The notes beneath the pieces are model-generated. The model saw only the letters and a program-made list of their open reading frames with translations. It had not been told where the DNA came from and ran no database searches. Of a DNA stretch of 64,000 bases, positions 23,157 through 36,460 are shown in pieces. Source of the stretch: JACZST01 sp964195155 (GTDB taxonomy: Bacteria; Actinomycetota; Acidimicrobiia; Spongiisociales; UBA5794); contig CAXMOP010000060.1 of assembly GCA_964195155.1 (NCBI GenBank), positions 16,788-80,787 on the forward strand, in the 5' to 3' direction. Position 1 is the first letter of the stretch, and each line of letters begins with the position of its first letter. The position numbers were made by a program, and so were the translations under genes.

Positions 23157-25628
23157 TCACAGGTTCGCTCCGAGGTAGTTGGCGAGTCGCAGCAGGTCGG
23201 CGAACACCCCGCCGGCGGTGACCTCGGGCCCTGCGCCCGGGCCCTGTACGACCAGCGGGTTTTCCCGGTACCGATCCGTCTGGAACTCGACGATGTTGTC
23301 GGTGAGGCGGATCCTGGCGAAGTGATGATCCGCCTCGTAGGAGCGCAGGCGGACGCTGCAGCCTTGCGTGGGATCGATGATCCCCACGAAGCGCAGCACC
23401 TGGCTGCGGGATCGACTCTCCTCGACCAGGCGGAGCATCTCGTCGTCGTAGTCCCGCAGCTGGATCAGGAAATCGTCGGGCGAGCCCGCCTCGAGACCGG
23501 CCGGCACCAGGCTCTCGACGTCAACGTCGGCAAGCTCGATGTCGAGGCCCATTTCGCGGGCGAGGATCACCAGTTTTCGAGCGACGTCCATCCCGGAGAG
23601 ATCTTCGCGGGGATCGGGCTCGGTGTAGCCCTTCGCTCGTGCCGCAGCCACAATCTCGGAGAAGGGGACCGATCCATCGAAGCTGTTGAACAGGTAGGAA
23701 AGCGTGCCGGAAAAGATGCCCTCGATGCGACGGATTTCATCACCGGTCTGCACCAGGTCGCGAAGCGTTTGCACGATGGGAAGCGCCGCTCCGACCGTGG
23801 TCTCGTAGAAGTAGTGGGCATCGGCACGCCTGGCGCCCTCTCGCAGCGATCGATAGAAGTCGAGCGGCCCAGTGCTCGCCCGCTTGTTCGGGGTGATCAC
23901 ATGGATGCCCTGAGACAGCCAGTCCACATAGCGCATCGCCACGTCCTCACTGGCCGTGCAGTCGATGATGACGGCATGGGGAACGGTCTCGGTGTGGACG
24001 TAGTCTGCGAGCCGATCCAGGTCCACAGGGACGGCGTTTGCATCGTCCTCGTCGAGGCGCTGACGCCACTCGTCGAGATCGATGCGGTGCTCGTCGAGCG
24101 CCATCGTCGAGCTGTTGCAGATCGCCCGTACGCGCAGGTCGACCCCGAACTCGTCCCGCAGCCAGTCGAGCCGCCTTGCCATCTGATCGAGCAGCGTTGA
24201 GCCCACGTGGCCAGGCCCGACCAGGCCGATCGACAGCGTCTGCTTGGAGAGATAGAACCCGGAGTGCGCGGCCCGAACCGCCTTGGTGGCATCGGCGCTA
24301 TCGATGACGACCGAGATGTTTCGCTCGGATGATCCCTGTGCGATCGCCCGGACGTTGACCCCGGCACGGGCAAGCGCTCCAAAGAAGTTGGCCGCAATAC
24401 CCGGGGTGCCGGCCATCCCGTCTCCCACAACCGCCAGGATCGTGCAGTTCTCGGTGATGCGGGGTGATTGGATCTGCCCGTATCGAGTCTCCGACTCGAA
24501 CGCTCGCTCGATCGCCCGGCTTGCAGTCTCGGCCTCGGATTGGAGCGTGGCGAAACAGATCGAATGCTCCGAGCTGCCCTGGGAGATCATAACCACAGAT
24601 ACGCCGGCGTGGCGGAGGGCGCCAAAGACTCGTTCCGAGATGCCGGGGACCCCGATCATCGCCGTACCCTCGAGATTAATCAGCGCCATGTCGCCGATCG
24701 AAGCAAAGCCCTTGACCGGCGACGTCGATTTGGTGCCGACATGAATTCGCGTGCCGGGCGCAGACAGATTGAACGCATTTCTGATGTAGATCGGGATTTC
24801 GCGCTCGATCGCCGGGCCCATGGTCGCGGGATGGATCACCTCGGCACCGAAGTAGGCCAGTTCGATCGCCTCGTTGAAGGAGAGCTCCTCGAGAACCCGG
24901 GTCTGAGGGACCAGGCGGGGGTCGGCGCTGAGCACCCCGTCGACGTCGGTCCAGATGACGATCTTTCGTGCCCCGAGCAATGAGGCAAAGATCGAGGCCG
25001 AGTAGTCACTGCCGTTTCGCCCGAGCGTGGTGGGGGCACCCGCCGGATCCGAAGCGATGAACCCGGTGATCACCGTCGTATCCGCTTCATTTGCATCGAG
25101 CCAGTCGGCGAGTCGCGATCGAGAGGCGTCCCAGTCCACCGAGGGCAGCAGCTCGCCCGGGCGCACGATCAAGACTTCCCGTGCATCGAGCCAGGTGGCG
25201 CTGGCCCCCTGGTTCTCGAGGTAGGCAGCCAGCAGGCGGGCCGACCACACCTCGCCGAAGCCGGCGACAACGCCAACGGCGCTCTCCGAAACAGCGTGCA
25301 TGACCCACGAGGCTCGCAGCACATCCCCGATGTCGACCCAATCCTTCTCGATCTGTGCGATCAGCTCGTGACCACCGTCCATCAGGTCCTGCGCCACAGT
25401 GGTCTGGCGGTCCCGCAGTTGATCGGCAAGCTCCTCGTAGCGCGGCTCGCGACGACCGGCCCGCTCGACCACCTCGATGAGACCATCGGTCATTCCCGCC
25501 ATGGCGGACACGACCACTGCCCGTCTGGCATCGGTCGATGCTCCCAGGTTGGATGCAGCAGCCCGGTAGGCCGATGCGTCGGCCAGGCTGCTGCCGCCGA
25601 ACTTGTGCGTTACCCATTGCTCAGCCAC
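23157..25628 (-). CDS. thrA: Bifunctional aspartate kinase / homoserine dehydrogenase
   Basis: The 823-residue fusion catalyses the first and third steps from aspartate to homoserine. The kinase (about 1-300) has VTHKFGGSSLAD and GRNGSDYSA; two ACT domains follow (about 320-465); the dehydrogenase (about 475-823) has IGLVGPGHVGSTLL and the catalytic region GIFSGTLSYLFN. Fused ThrA/MetL enzymes are common in Gammaproteobacteria, Bacteroidetes and plants, while most studied actinobacteria use separate ask and hom genes. GTG at 25628 lies 9 bp after gltB. No thrB is in the window. Confidence 0.93.
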   Translation of the reverse strand: MAEQWVTHKFGGSSLADASAYRAAASNLGASTDARRAVVVSAMAGMTDGLIEVVERAGRREPRYEELADQLRDRQTTVAQDLMDGGHELIAQIEKDWVDIGDVLRASWVMHAVSESAVGVVAGFGEVWSARLLAAYLENQGASATWLDAREVLIVRPGELLPSVDWDASRSRLADWLDANEADTTVITGFIASDPAGAPTTLGRNGSDYSASIFASLLGARKIVIWTDVDGVLSADPRLVPQTRVLEELSFNEAIELAYFGAEVIHPATMGPAIEREIPIYIRNAFNLSAPGTRIHVGTKSTSPVKGFASIGDMALINLEGTAMIGVPGISERVFGALRHAGVSVVMISQGSSEHSICFATLQSEAETASRAIERAFESETRYGQIQSPRITENCTILAVVGDGMAGTPGIAANFFGALARAGVNVRAIAQGSSERNISVVIDSADATKAVRAAHSGFYLSKQTLSIGLVGPGHVGSTLLDQMARRLDWLRDEFGVDLRVRAICNSSTMALDEHRIDLDEWRQRLDEDDANAVPVDLDRLADYVHTETVPHAVIIDCTASEDVAMRYVDWLSQGIHVITPNKRASTGPLDFYRSLREGARRADAHYFYETTVGAALPIVQTLRDLVQTGDEIRRIEGIFSGTLSYLFNSFDGSVPFSEIVAAARAKGYTEPDPREDLSGMDVARKLVILAREMGLDIELADVDVESLVPAGLEAGSPDDFLIQLRDYDDEMLRLVEESRSRSQVLRFVGIIDPTQGCSVRLRSYEADHHFARIRLTDNIVEFQTDRYRENPLVVQGPGAGPEVTAGGVFADLLRLANYLGANL

Positions 25629-25637
25629 GGGGCGTTC

Positions 25638-29996
<4,359 letters not shown>

Positions 29997-30224
29997 ATCG
30001 GAGGGGTCGTACAGCGGGAAGGAATCGCGCGCTGTGTGGTGGAGCGATTGATCAGGGTATTTGATCGGTCACAGGGTACTCGGGGTCGAATCGCTCGGTC
30101 GCCGACGCCAACATTTGCTCCTAGCGAATGAGAAGCCAAAGGGAGACCACCTCGCCGACAAGCGCGAACGCGATGATCAGTACTCCCGACACCAACTCAG
30201 CCTGCACGAGAGTAGCGTCGCACC

Positions 30225-31058
30225 ATGGTCGACCTGCTGATCGTGCACGGCTGCTGCAAGGCGGAAGATCCGGAGCGCAATGCCCGAGCGAAAATCGAGG
30301 CCGAGAACGCTGCCGCTGCGTCCTGGCTGGAAGGATCGTTTGGTGACCTCTACAGCGCCTACTACACGTGCACGCTGAACCAGGAGGTCCGACGCCTGGG
30401 CCATCAGCTCGGCGGCCAGCGATTCCCCCTTCCCGGGGACTGCGAGCCGCCGCCGCGGATCGTGGAGGATGCCGACCACGCCGAATTTTCCGCCTGGCTC
30501 AACGGTCTCGACCAAGGTATGGCGATGCTGCGCGGCGACGAGGCCGATCAACCGCCGGCGCGGGATCGGGGCGTCCAGGAGGGGTGGGCGGACGTGCACA
30601 CCTACCTCCACGCGCATGAACAGGGAGCCCTCGGTCCGAGGGTTCCCTTCAGGGCGCCGGTGTGGGAGGCCGTCGCCGCCAACATCCCGCCAGAGCCCTA
30701 TGTGGTGATTGCCCACTCGCTCGGATCGCTCATTGCCGTCGACATGGCAAGGGAAGGGTTGTTGCAACCCGAAGCCCTGGTCACGATCGGCTCCCCGCTC
30801 GGCATTCCCCTGGTGAGCGGATCGATTGAGGGATTCTCCTTCGATCGACCCTGGCTCAATCTGTACGACCTGCGTGATGCGGCCACCGCCTTCGGCAAGC
30901 TGTCGCCATTCGACTCCGGGTTCGGCGGATCGCCGGCCGCCCACGCTCGGGTTGCCGGTACCGGTGTCGGAGATGGCCACGACCTGTCCGGGTACGTGCA
31001 AGCGTCGGCGGACCAACTTCGTCATCTACTCGACACCGGGCACTTGCCGCCAAGCTGA
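30225..31058 (+). CDS. Putative alpha/beta-hydrolase
   Basis: The 277-residue protein has a nucleophile-elbow-like AHSLGS (Ser165) and the hydrophobic VVIAHSLGSLIAVD strand-turn-helix of lipase-like hydrolases, plus an N-terminal LLIVHG strand with HGCC. A His in GDGHDLSGY near the C-terminus could complete the triad. The substrate is unknown. It is monocistronic, divergent from gltB, with a weak ribosome-binding site. There is no signal peptide. Confidence 0.6.
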   Translation: MVDLLIVHGCCKAEDPERNARAKIEAENAAAASWLEGSFGDLYSAYYTCTLNQEVRRLGHQLGGQRFPLPGDCEPPPRIVEDADHAEFSAWLNGLDQGMAMLRGDEADQPPARDRGVQEGWADVHTYLHAHEQGALGPRVPFRAPVWEAVAANIPPEPYVVIAHSLGSLIAVDMAREGLLQPEALVTIGSPLGIPLVSGSIEGFSFDRPWLNLYDLRDAATAFGKLSPFDSGFGGSPAAHARVAGTGVGDGHDLSGYVQASADQLRHLLDTGHLPPS

Positions 31059-31099
31059 CCTGCAATCGCTGCGACCCCTGCATCAGCGCGCGACTCTTT

Positions 31100-31470
31100 A
31101 CCTCCCCCTCAGCCTCAGGGGGAGGCGCCAAGCGAAGCGAGGCGACTTCTTTGCGTCCCCCTCAGGAGGAGGTGCCGAGCGCCAGCGAGGCGGAAGGGGT
31201 CTAGCCGTTGTCGCGACCACAGCCTTGACCCCCCTCCCCGCCCTGCGGTCGGGACTCCACCCTGAGGGGGGAGCAAAGAGAGGGCCGCTGCGCCATGGCT
31301 CGACCCCTGTCGCCGCCTGTTTCTTCCCTTCTCGGGTGAACGGTCGGGATGGTGTGTGACCCACACCACAGCGAGGCGACTTCTTTGCCTCCCCCTCAGG
31401 GGGAGGTGCCGAGCGCCAGCGAGGCGGAGGGGGTCAAAATGTTGTCGCGACCACGGCCTTGACTCCCCCC
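31100..31470. repeat. GC-rich hairpin repeat block
   Basis: Two roughly 97-bp near-identical direct copies (about 31137-31233 and 31371-31470) share GCGAGGCGACTTCTTTGC, a C5/G5 hairpin, GAGCGCCAGCGAGGCGG and TTGTCGCGACCAC. A shorter third copy starts at 31100. In the second copy CCTCCCCC/GGGGGAGG (31388-31406) is a perfect 8-bp stem with loop TCA. The whole 460-bp gap between the hydrolase and the NTase gene has no credible CDS. Such strings are typical of dispersed palindromic elements. Confidence 0.7.
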
Positions 31471-31521
31471 AAAGCGGGGAGAACGAACAGCCCACGCGGC
31501 GACATTCGCTGTGCTCGCTCG

Positions 31522-32022
31522 CTACCGCTCGGCGTCCTCCAGGGTGGCGAGGAGCCGGCGCAGGGTTGGCAGTGCCTGACGGTCTCGCTCCCGGCCCGCC
31601 GCCTCCTTGGAGCGAATGATGTCGCGCAGCGACGCGCTCGGGACCTCGAGGTCGCCGAGCTCAAAACGAACCGCATCCCGAATCAGGTCGTCGTAACCGT
31701 TGGTTCCGGCGGGCCGAAAGGCCAGGTCCAGACGCCCATGGTCGGTGAGCAGATTCCAAATTTCGGCCTTGGCGAGGAAGGCGGCGTCGGGGACGAACGG
31801 AACGCCGTCCGGTTCTCGACTCGAGTAGATGGCGACATTCAGCTCTCGCAGCGCGGCAGCCAACCGCTCCAGGTTCGCCGGGTCATCGTCGGGACAGATA
31901 TCGAGGTCGCCGGTGGTGAGCGGTGAGCCGTGCAGCGTCGCCGCCAGCCCGCCGATCGCGACATACGCCACCTCGTGCTCGTTCAGGGTCCGGAAAATGG
32001 CGAGAGGATCAAAGCCGGTCAT
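31522..32022 (-). CDS. Nucleotidyltransferase-fold protein of an XRE-NTase pair
   Basis: The 166-residue protein begins like MNT/AbiEii-type nucleotidyltransferases: AIGGLAATLHGSPLTTGDLDI supplies the GG motif, and two acidic residues (D-x-D) the expected metal ligands. A further acidic strand is in GRLDLAF. Such proteins modify tRNA or partner proteins in toxin-antitoxin and abortive-infection systems; the target here is unknown. The start overlaps the stop of the upstream XRE regulator (ATGA), so the two are translationally coupled. Confidence 0.7.
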   Translation of the reverse strand: MTGFDPLAIFRTLNEHEVAYVAIGGLAATLHGSPLTTGDLDICPDDDPANLERLAAALRELNVAIYSSREPDGVPFVPDAAFLAKAEIWNLLTDHGRLDLAFRPAGTNGYDDLIRDAVRFELGDLEVPSASLRDIIRSKEAAGRERDRQALPTLRRLLATLEDAER

Positions 32023-32339
32023 GACACCACAACCGCACCGTGGAGCAGCTTCTCCGTTTCGAGGCGCCCCAAGAGGTCGTCGATACGCTCTTCGGGACTA
32101 CGGCGCAGCGCATCATCAATGAGCCGGTCGTGATCGTCGTCTGCCGGCGTCACCGACACGTTGAGATCGAACCCGGCAGCCCGCAGCGCACGGCGAACCG
32201 TGGCGAGGGCGGGCTCCCGCACCCCGGTTTCCCAGCGGGCCACCACCGACTGCTTCGTTCGCAATCGTGTAGCCAGCTCGGCCTGGGTCATGCCGGACCG
32301 CAGCCGCGCTTCTCTGATCAGCGCTCCGCCGTTCATCAT
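32019..32339 (-). CDS. XRE-family HTH regulator paired with the NTase
   Basis: The 106-residue protein has an N-terminal HTH (about 5-60: IREARLRSGMTQAELATRL, then SVVARWETGVREPAL). The acidic C-terminal half has no recognised domain. Two adjacent ATGs (32339, 32336) are possible starts; longer in-frame extensions would run through the palindromic promoter region. It probably represses its own operon through the GCTAT repeats immediately upstream. Confidence 0.75.
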   Translation of the reverse strand: MMNGGALIREARLRSGMTQAELATRLRTKQSVVARWETGVREPALATVRRALRAAGFDLNVSVTPADDDHDRLIDDALRRSPEERIDDLLGRLETEKLLHGAVVVS

Positions 32340-32346
32340 CACATGA

Positions 32347-32402
32347 TATAGCAGATCGGCTATATGGGCAATAGCTATACAGCTATGTCTCCGGCTAGCT
32401 AT
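32347..32402 (-). promoter_or_regulatory. Cluster of GCTAT palindromes upstream of the XRE gene
   Basis: TATAGC-N6-GCTATA (32347-32364) and ATAGCT-N4-AGCTAT (32371-32386) are perfect inverted repeats, followed by another GCTAGCTAT (about 32394-32402). The AT-rich block contrasts with its surroundings and directly precedes the regulator start, as expected for an autoregulatory operator. Confidence 0.65.
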
Positions 32403-32410
32403 GTCATTGG

Positions 32411-35400
32411 CTACCCGGAGGGCACGTCGGGCACGGCCGAAACCTGCTCCACGGTGAGCGTCTCCCGCCGGCCTTGATCCTTCCAGCACCCCACGCCCCA
32501 ATCACCCTCAGAGATAGGGCGGGCAAAGAACGCCGTCCCGCCCGCCGGTGCTTCCCGCCACCGGTACAGGCCGCTCCCATCGAAGTCGGGCGGAGCATTG
32601 GGGTCGTCACCGGGCTCCAAACGCCAGTTGTACACGCCGCCGAGAACGGCGGACTCGTTGAGGATCATGAACCCGGCGAGCTCGGGGCTGAGCGGGCGGT
32701 GGAACTCGATGTTGCAACCGGCGTCGGTGATGGTGACCGTGGCGTTGATCTCGGCATCGGTCGGGGTACGCCGCGGACGGTTCGCGGCGTTGCGCTCGAC
32801 GCCGGACTCACCGTCCACGGGCCGGCAGCGAATGGGCAGATCGTCGTCGAACATGGCGACCTGACCCCGGTTGGCACGTCCGGGGTCGGCCGTGATCTCG
32901 ACGGGCTGACCGGTCCCCGCCATCATGATTGCCGCGGCGTCACCGTCGTTGACAAACTCGATGTCGAGCACCGTGCCGATGGGCACGTCGAGCGGGCCGG
33001 CGTAGCTGCACGCCGACGCGTCGTACGTGACCTTCGCCGTCATGCGGTTGTACGTTCCTGGAATGGCGTTCAGGTCGCCGATCGGCACGGTCGGTGCGAC
33101 CGCGTTGCCCGTGCCGAGCTCCTCAACTGCCCGCAACGAATGGAAGTCGGCGGTGCCGGCGAGCGACGCCCCTAAGCGGGAGTAATCCATCACGCCGTCG
33201 CCGATCAGCCACTCCCCGTCGGGCTGGGCGTCCCCGGTCTCCAGGTAGCTGCCGATCATCGCCACGACCAGGCCGTCGTATCGGGGAATCAGGGACGTGA
33301 GTGCGTGGGGGCGAAGATCCGGCGCCCCACGCAAGTTCTCGTCGATGAACGAACCGATGATGTAGTAGAAATTGCCGGGATCGTTGCGAGTGGCAACGGC
33401 TTCGAGCGCTCCGGCATCCTGACCAGCGTTGAAGATGACATCCGCTCCTTGGTCCATCTGCAGGTTGATGGCGGCAACGGTGGCGTCGCTCAGCCCGGGA
33501 TCGGGCCATCCGCTCGCCACTGCGTAGCCGGCGATCACTTCGATGCTGGGCCTGAGCCAGTGCACGCCCGTCTCGTATCCGGCGCGGAGTCGCTCGCTGT
33601 GCCGATCCTGGACCGATCCCACAAAACCAACCTTGTCGTGGGCTTCGAGCGCCGCCAATGCACCGAGCACAAACGCACCCTGTTCGATGGCAAAGCCATC
33701 ACCGGATGTCTCGCGGGTCCTGACGATCTCGAAATCCACATCGGGGTACTCGTCGCGCAGCGGCAGCACCAGCGACTCATAGGCCTCGTCGGCGATGACC
33801 AGCTCGGCGCCGAGCTGGATGGCGTTGGCGATCTCGTCTTCCAGTCGCCCGAACGGCGGAGCGATCTCGATCACCTCGACTTCGAACTCGGCTCGCGCCA
33901 GGGCGACGCCTTGTGAGATCTCGAGATCGACGGTCGACCGGCCGCCGTGCGCCACCACGACGACCGGCGGTGTGTCGAGCGCATTCACCACGGCCAGGGC
34001 GCCGGCCATCAACAGCACGCCGATCGCCGCCACCAGACCCCACAGACGCCGCCTGGCGCGGCGCCCGAGGTCGGTTTCGCGGACGGCCCGGCTTTGATCC
34101 GCCTCGACCAGCTCCTGGGAATGGTGCACGCCCTGATCGAGGAATGCTCTTTGCTCTCCGGTTAGCAGCATCGACGCGCCCAAAGCCCACGACCGCCAGT
34201 CCTCGAGGCGCCTGCCCGAATACAGGTAGTCCGGATCGCGGTTGGAGGCCTCCCACTCATCAATGGATGCGGTGAGGAGAGCGTGGCGCTTGACATCTTC
34301 CTCGCCCTCGTCGATCCATCCCACCAGCCGGGGCCACCCGGAGAGCAACGCCTCGTGGGCGATCTCTGCGACCGGCTTGCCTGTCACACCGTCCCGATCG
34401 AACGAAACCAGTCGATGTTCGGCAAAGGAGCTGAGGACGGCCTCGATATCCTCGGCCGGCAGCTCGAGCGCCAGCAGCTCACCGGCGTGCACGCGGCGCT
34501 TGGTGCGCTCCCCATTCTCAGCAATGGCAGTCATCCGGAGGAATACCTGCTCCGCAGCTTGTTGGCGGTCGGAGTCGAGTTCGCGGTAGATGTCCTCGGC
34601 CCGTGCCGCCAGCATGCCCCGCACCCCGCCGGAAGCCTCGTAGACCTGCAGCGTCATCTGCCCGCCCTCTCTGCGATCGAACAGCTCGCGGAGCGTGTGC
34701 TGAAACACGGGCAGAGCGCCTGCCTGGCCGATGACGTCGGTGATCAGTGCGGTGAGCAGTGCGGGCTCCAGTTCGGCCCCGGCTCGCCTGGCCGGCACCA
34801 TCGCTGCCGCTTCGAGCTCTTGTGCGGACATCGCCGAGACGTTGATCTGCGATGAGGCCAGCAGCTCGCTGAATACCGGGTGGTTCAGGACACGCTCATA
34901 GAAGTCGGCCCGCAGCGTGACCACCGCAGTGAACCGGCCGTGCACGTCGGAGCACGCATCGCTGAGGGCGTCGAGGAACGCGGTGATCACCGCCGGGTCG
35001 CTCACCAGGGTGAACAACTCCTCGAACTGGTCGATGAAGAGGAGGACCCGCTGATGTTGATAGTCCAACACCCGCAGCACGGCGCGTATCAGGCCGTCGG
35101 GCCCGCTGGCGAGCAGGCTCTTGAGATCGGCAGTGTCCGGGGCGGCGCGGTTGAGGGCGGCCTCGAGCTCGGCGAACGGTCGTGACCCGGGAACCATCTG
35201 GGCGACGACCCATCCGTGCGGGTCGTCGACGCCTTCGGCCTCGAGGGAGGGGAAGACGCCGGCACTCACCGCGCTGGTCTTGCCCGACCCGCTGGCACCG
35301 ACGAGCGCGATGAGCGGGGCGCCATCCTTGATCCGGCGCAGAATCTCACCGACGAGCCGCTCTCGGCCGAAGAAGTCGTCGGCGTCTGCGGCCCGGAAAG

Positions 35401-36226
35401 GCTGGAGGCCCTTGAAGGGGTTGGGTCCATCGCCCCCGATCGCCTCGGCGGGGGTGCGCCGGGTTCCCACCCACAGCCGCGTGTCGTGGAGCAGAATCTG
35501 CTCTTCGATCGATGCCAGCTCGGGGCTTGGCTCGATGCCGAGCTCATCCCCGAGCTGCCTGCTGAAGCGGCTGTAGGCGCGCAGCGCCTCGGCGGATCGT
35601 CCCGCCCGGTAGAGAGCCATCATGAGCTGCTGCACCGGCCGCTCCCGCATCGGATGCTGCTGGCTGTGATGCTCGATCTCGGCGACCAGCTCACCGGCCT
35701 TGCCTGCCCGCAGGTCGGCCTCGATGCGGTCCTCGAACACCGAAGTCCGCAGCTCCTCGAGCTGGGCGGCTTCGGCCTCGGCGAACGACTCGTACTGGAA
35801 CTCCTCGTAGGCATGGCCCTGCCAGAGCTCCAGCGCATCCTGGAAGGTGGCGGACGCCCGGTCGGGATCGTCTTTGAGCAACAGCTCGCCCTCCCGGGCC
35901 AGCCTTACGAACCGTTTGGAATCGATACGATCAGGCGGCACATTGAGCTGATATCCGTGGTCGTGACGTGCCAGCACCGCGCTCTCGGCTCGCTTCTCAC
36001 GCTCCGGCTCGAGGATCGATCGGATCCGGGAGATATAGACCCACAGCGTGCTCTCCTTGCCGTCGGGCTCGTCCCCCCAGAATTCCTCGATGATCCGCTC
36101 GGTGGTGACCACGCTGTTGGCGTGGATCAACAGCAGCGCTAGAACGGCGCGCTGTCGGTTCGGCCCAAGATCGACGGCGTCGCCGTTGCGCCGGGCTTCG
36201 AGCGGTCCGAGCACCCGAAAGTCCAT
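32411..36226 (-). CDS. Transmembrane BTAD/SARP regulator with STAND ATPase and BMP-like sensor
   Basis: This 1271-residue protein combines four modules. A winged-helix BTAD/SARP regulator (about 1-245, LGPNRQRAVLALLLI, GYQLNVPPDRID) is followed by an nSTAND1-type NTPase (about 265-690, Walker A GASGSGKTSA, Walker B-like RVLLFIDQFEEL). One membrane span lies near 720-745. An extracytoplasmic domain (about 750-1070) resembles BMP/PnrA substrate-binding proteins (QGADVIFNAGQDAGA, FYYIIGS). A beta-rich tail ends the protein. ATG at 36226 is preceded by GGAGGAGG. It could couple an external ligand directly to transcription. The divergent neighbour at 36461 is a candidate target. Confidence 0.8.
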   Translation of the reverse strand: MDFRVLGPLEARRNGDAVDLGPNRQRAVLALLLIHANSVVTTERIIEEFWGDEPDGKESTLWVYISRIRSILEPEREKRAESAVLARHDHGYQLNVPPDRIDSKRFVRLAREGELLLKDDPDRASATFQDALELWQGHAYEEFQYESFAEAEAAQLEELRTSVFEDRIEADLRAGKAGELVAEIEHHSQQHPMRERPVQQLMMALYRAGRSAEALRAYSRFSRQLGDELGIEPSPELASIEEQILLHDTRLWVGTRRTPAEAIGGDGPNPFKGLQPFRAADADDFFGRERLVGEILRRIKDGAPLIALVGASGSGKTSAVSAGVFPSLEAEGVDDPHGWVVAQMVPGSRPFAELEAALNRAAPDTADLKSLLASGPDGLIRAVLRVLDYQHQRVLLFIDQFEELFTLVSDPAVITAFLDALSDACSDVHGRFTAVVTLRADFYERVLNHPVFSELLASSQINVSAMSAQELEAAAMVPARRAGAELEPALLTALITDVIGQAGALPVFQHTLRELFDRREGGQMTLQVYEASGGVRGMLAARAEDIYRELDSDRQQAAEQVFLRMTAIAENGERTKRRVHAGELLALELPAEDIEAVLSSFAEHRLVSFDRDGVTGKPVAEIAHEALLSGWPRLVGWIDEGEEDVKRHALLTASIDEWEASNRDPDYLYSGRRLEDWRSWALGASMLLTGEQRAFLDQGVHHSQELVEADQSRAVRETDLGRRARRRLWGLVAAIGVLLMAGALAVVNALDTPPVVVVAHGGRSTVDLEISQGVALARAEFEVEVIEIAPPFGRLEDEIANAIQLGAELVIADEAYESLVLPLRDEYPDVDFEIVRTRETSGDGFAIEQGAFVLGALAALEAHDKVGFVGSVQDRHSERLRAGYETGVHWLRPSIEVIAGYAVASGWPDPGLSDATVAAINLQMDQGADVIFNAGQDAGALEAVATRNDPGNFYYIIGSFIDENLRGAPDLRPHALTSLIPRYDGLVVAMIGSYLETGDAQPDGEWLIGDGVMDYSRLGASLAGTADFHSLRAVEELGTGNAVAPTVPIGDLNAIPGTYNRMTAKVTYDASACSYAGPLDVPIGTVLDIEFVNDGDAAAIMMAGTGQPVEITADPGRANRGQVAMFDDDLPIRCRPVDGESGVERNAANRPRRTPTDAEINATVTITDAGCNIEFHRPLSPELAGFMILNESAVLGGVYNWRLEPGDDPNAPPDFDGSGLYRWREAPAGGTAFFARPISEGDWGVGCWKDQGRRETLTVEQVSAVPDVPSG

Positions 36227-36460
36227 GCCTCCTCCGTCGGTTCGGCGATACTTCGCTTCTCGTGGTGATTTCATCAGGCCCGACTTGCCGCTCACTTAAC
36301 GGTACGCCGAAGAACCCCGGTCGTTTAGTCACGCTTAAGCCAGGCTGCGTATGTTTGTAGCGTGAAACGTCCCGTATCCGGCCACCCGGACATATGGGGA
36401 CGACGAGATATGGAAGTACCTGGAACGACGAGAGGGTGACGGAAGGCACGGAGGTTCGTT

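Noticed and set aside
22380..24200. 606-codon open frame on the plus strand
   Set aside because: Antisense to serB and thrA, whose motifs are unambiguous; composition typical of a shadow frame.
31100..31470. CRISPR array
   Set aside because: The repeats are long, few, palindromic and adjacent to non-unique spacers; no cas genes are present.
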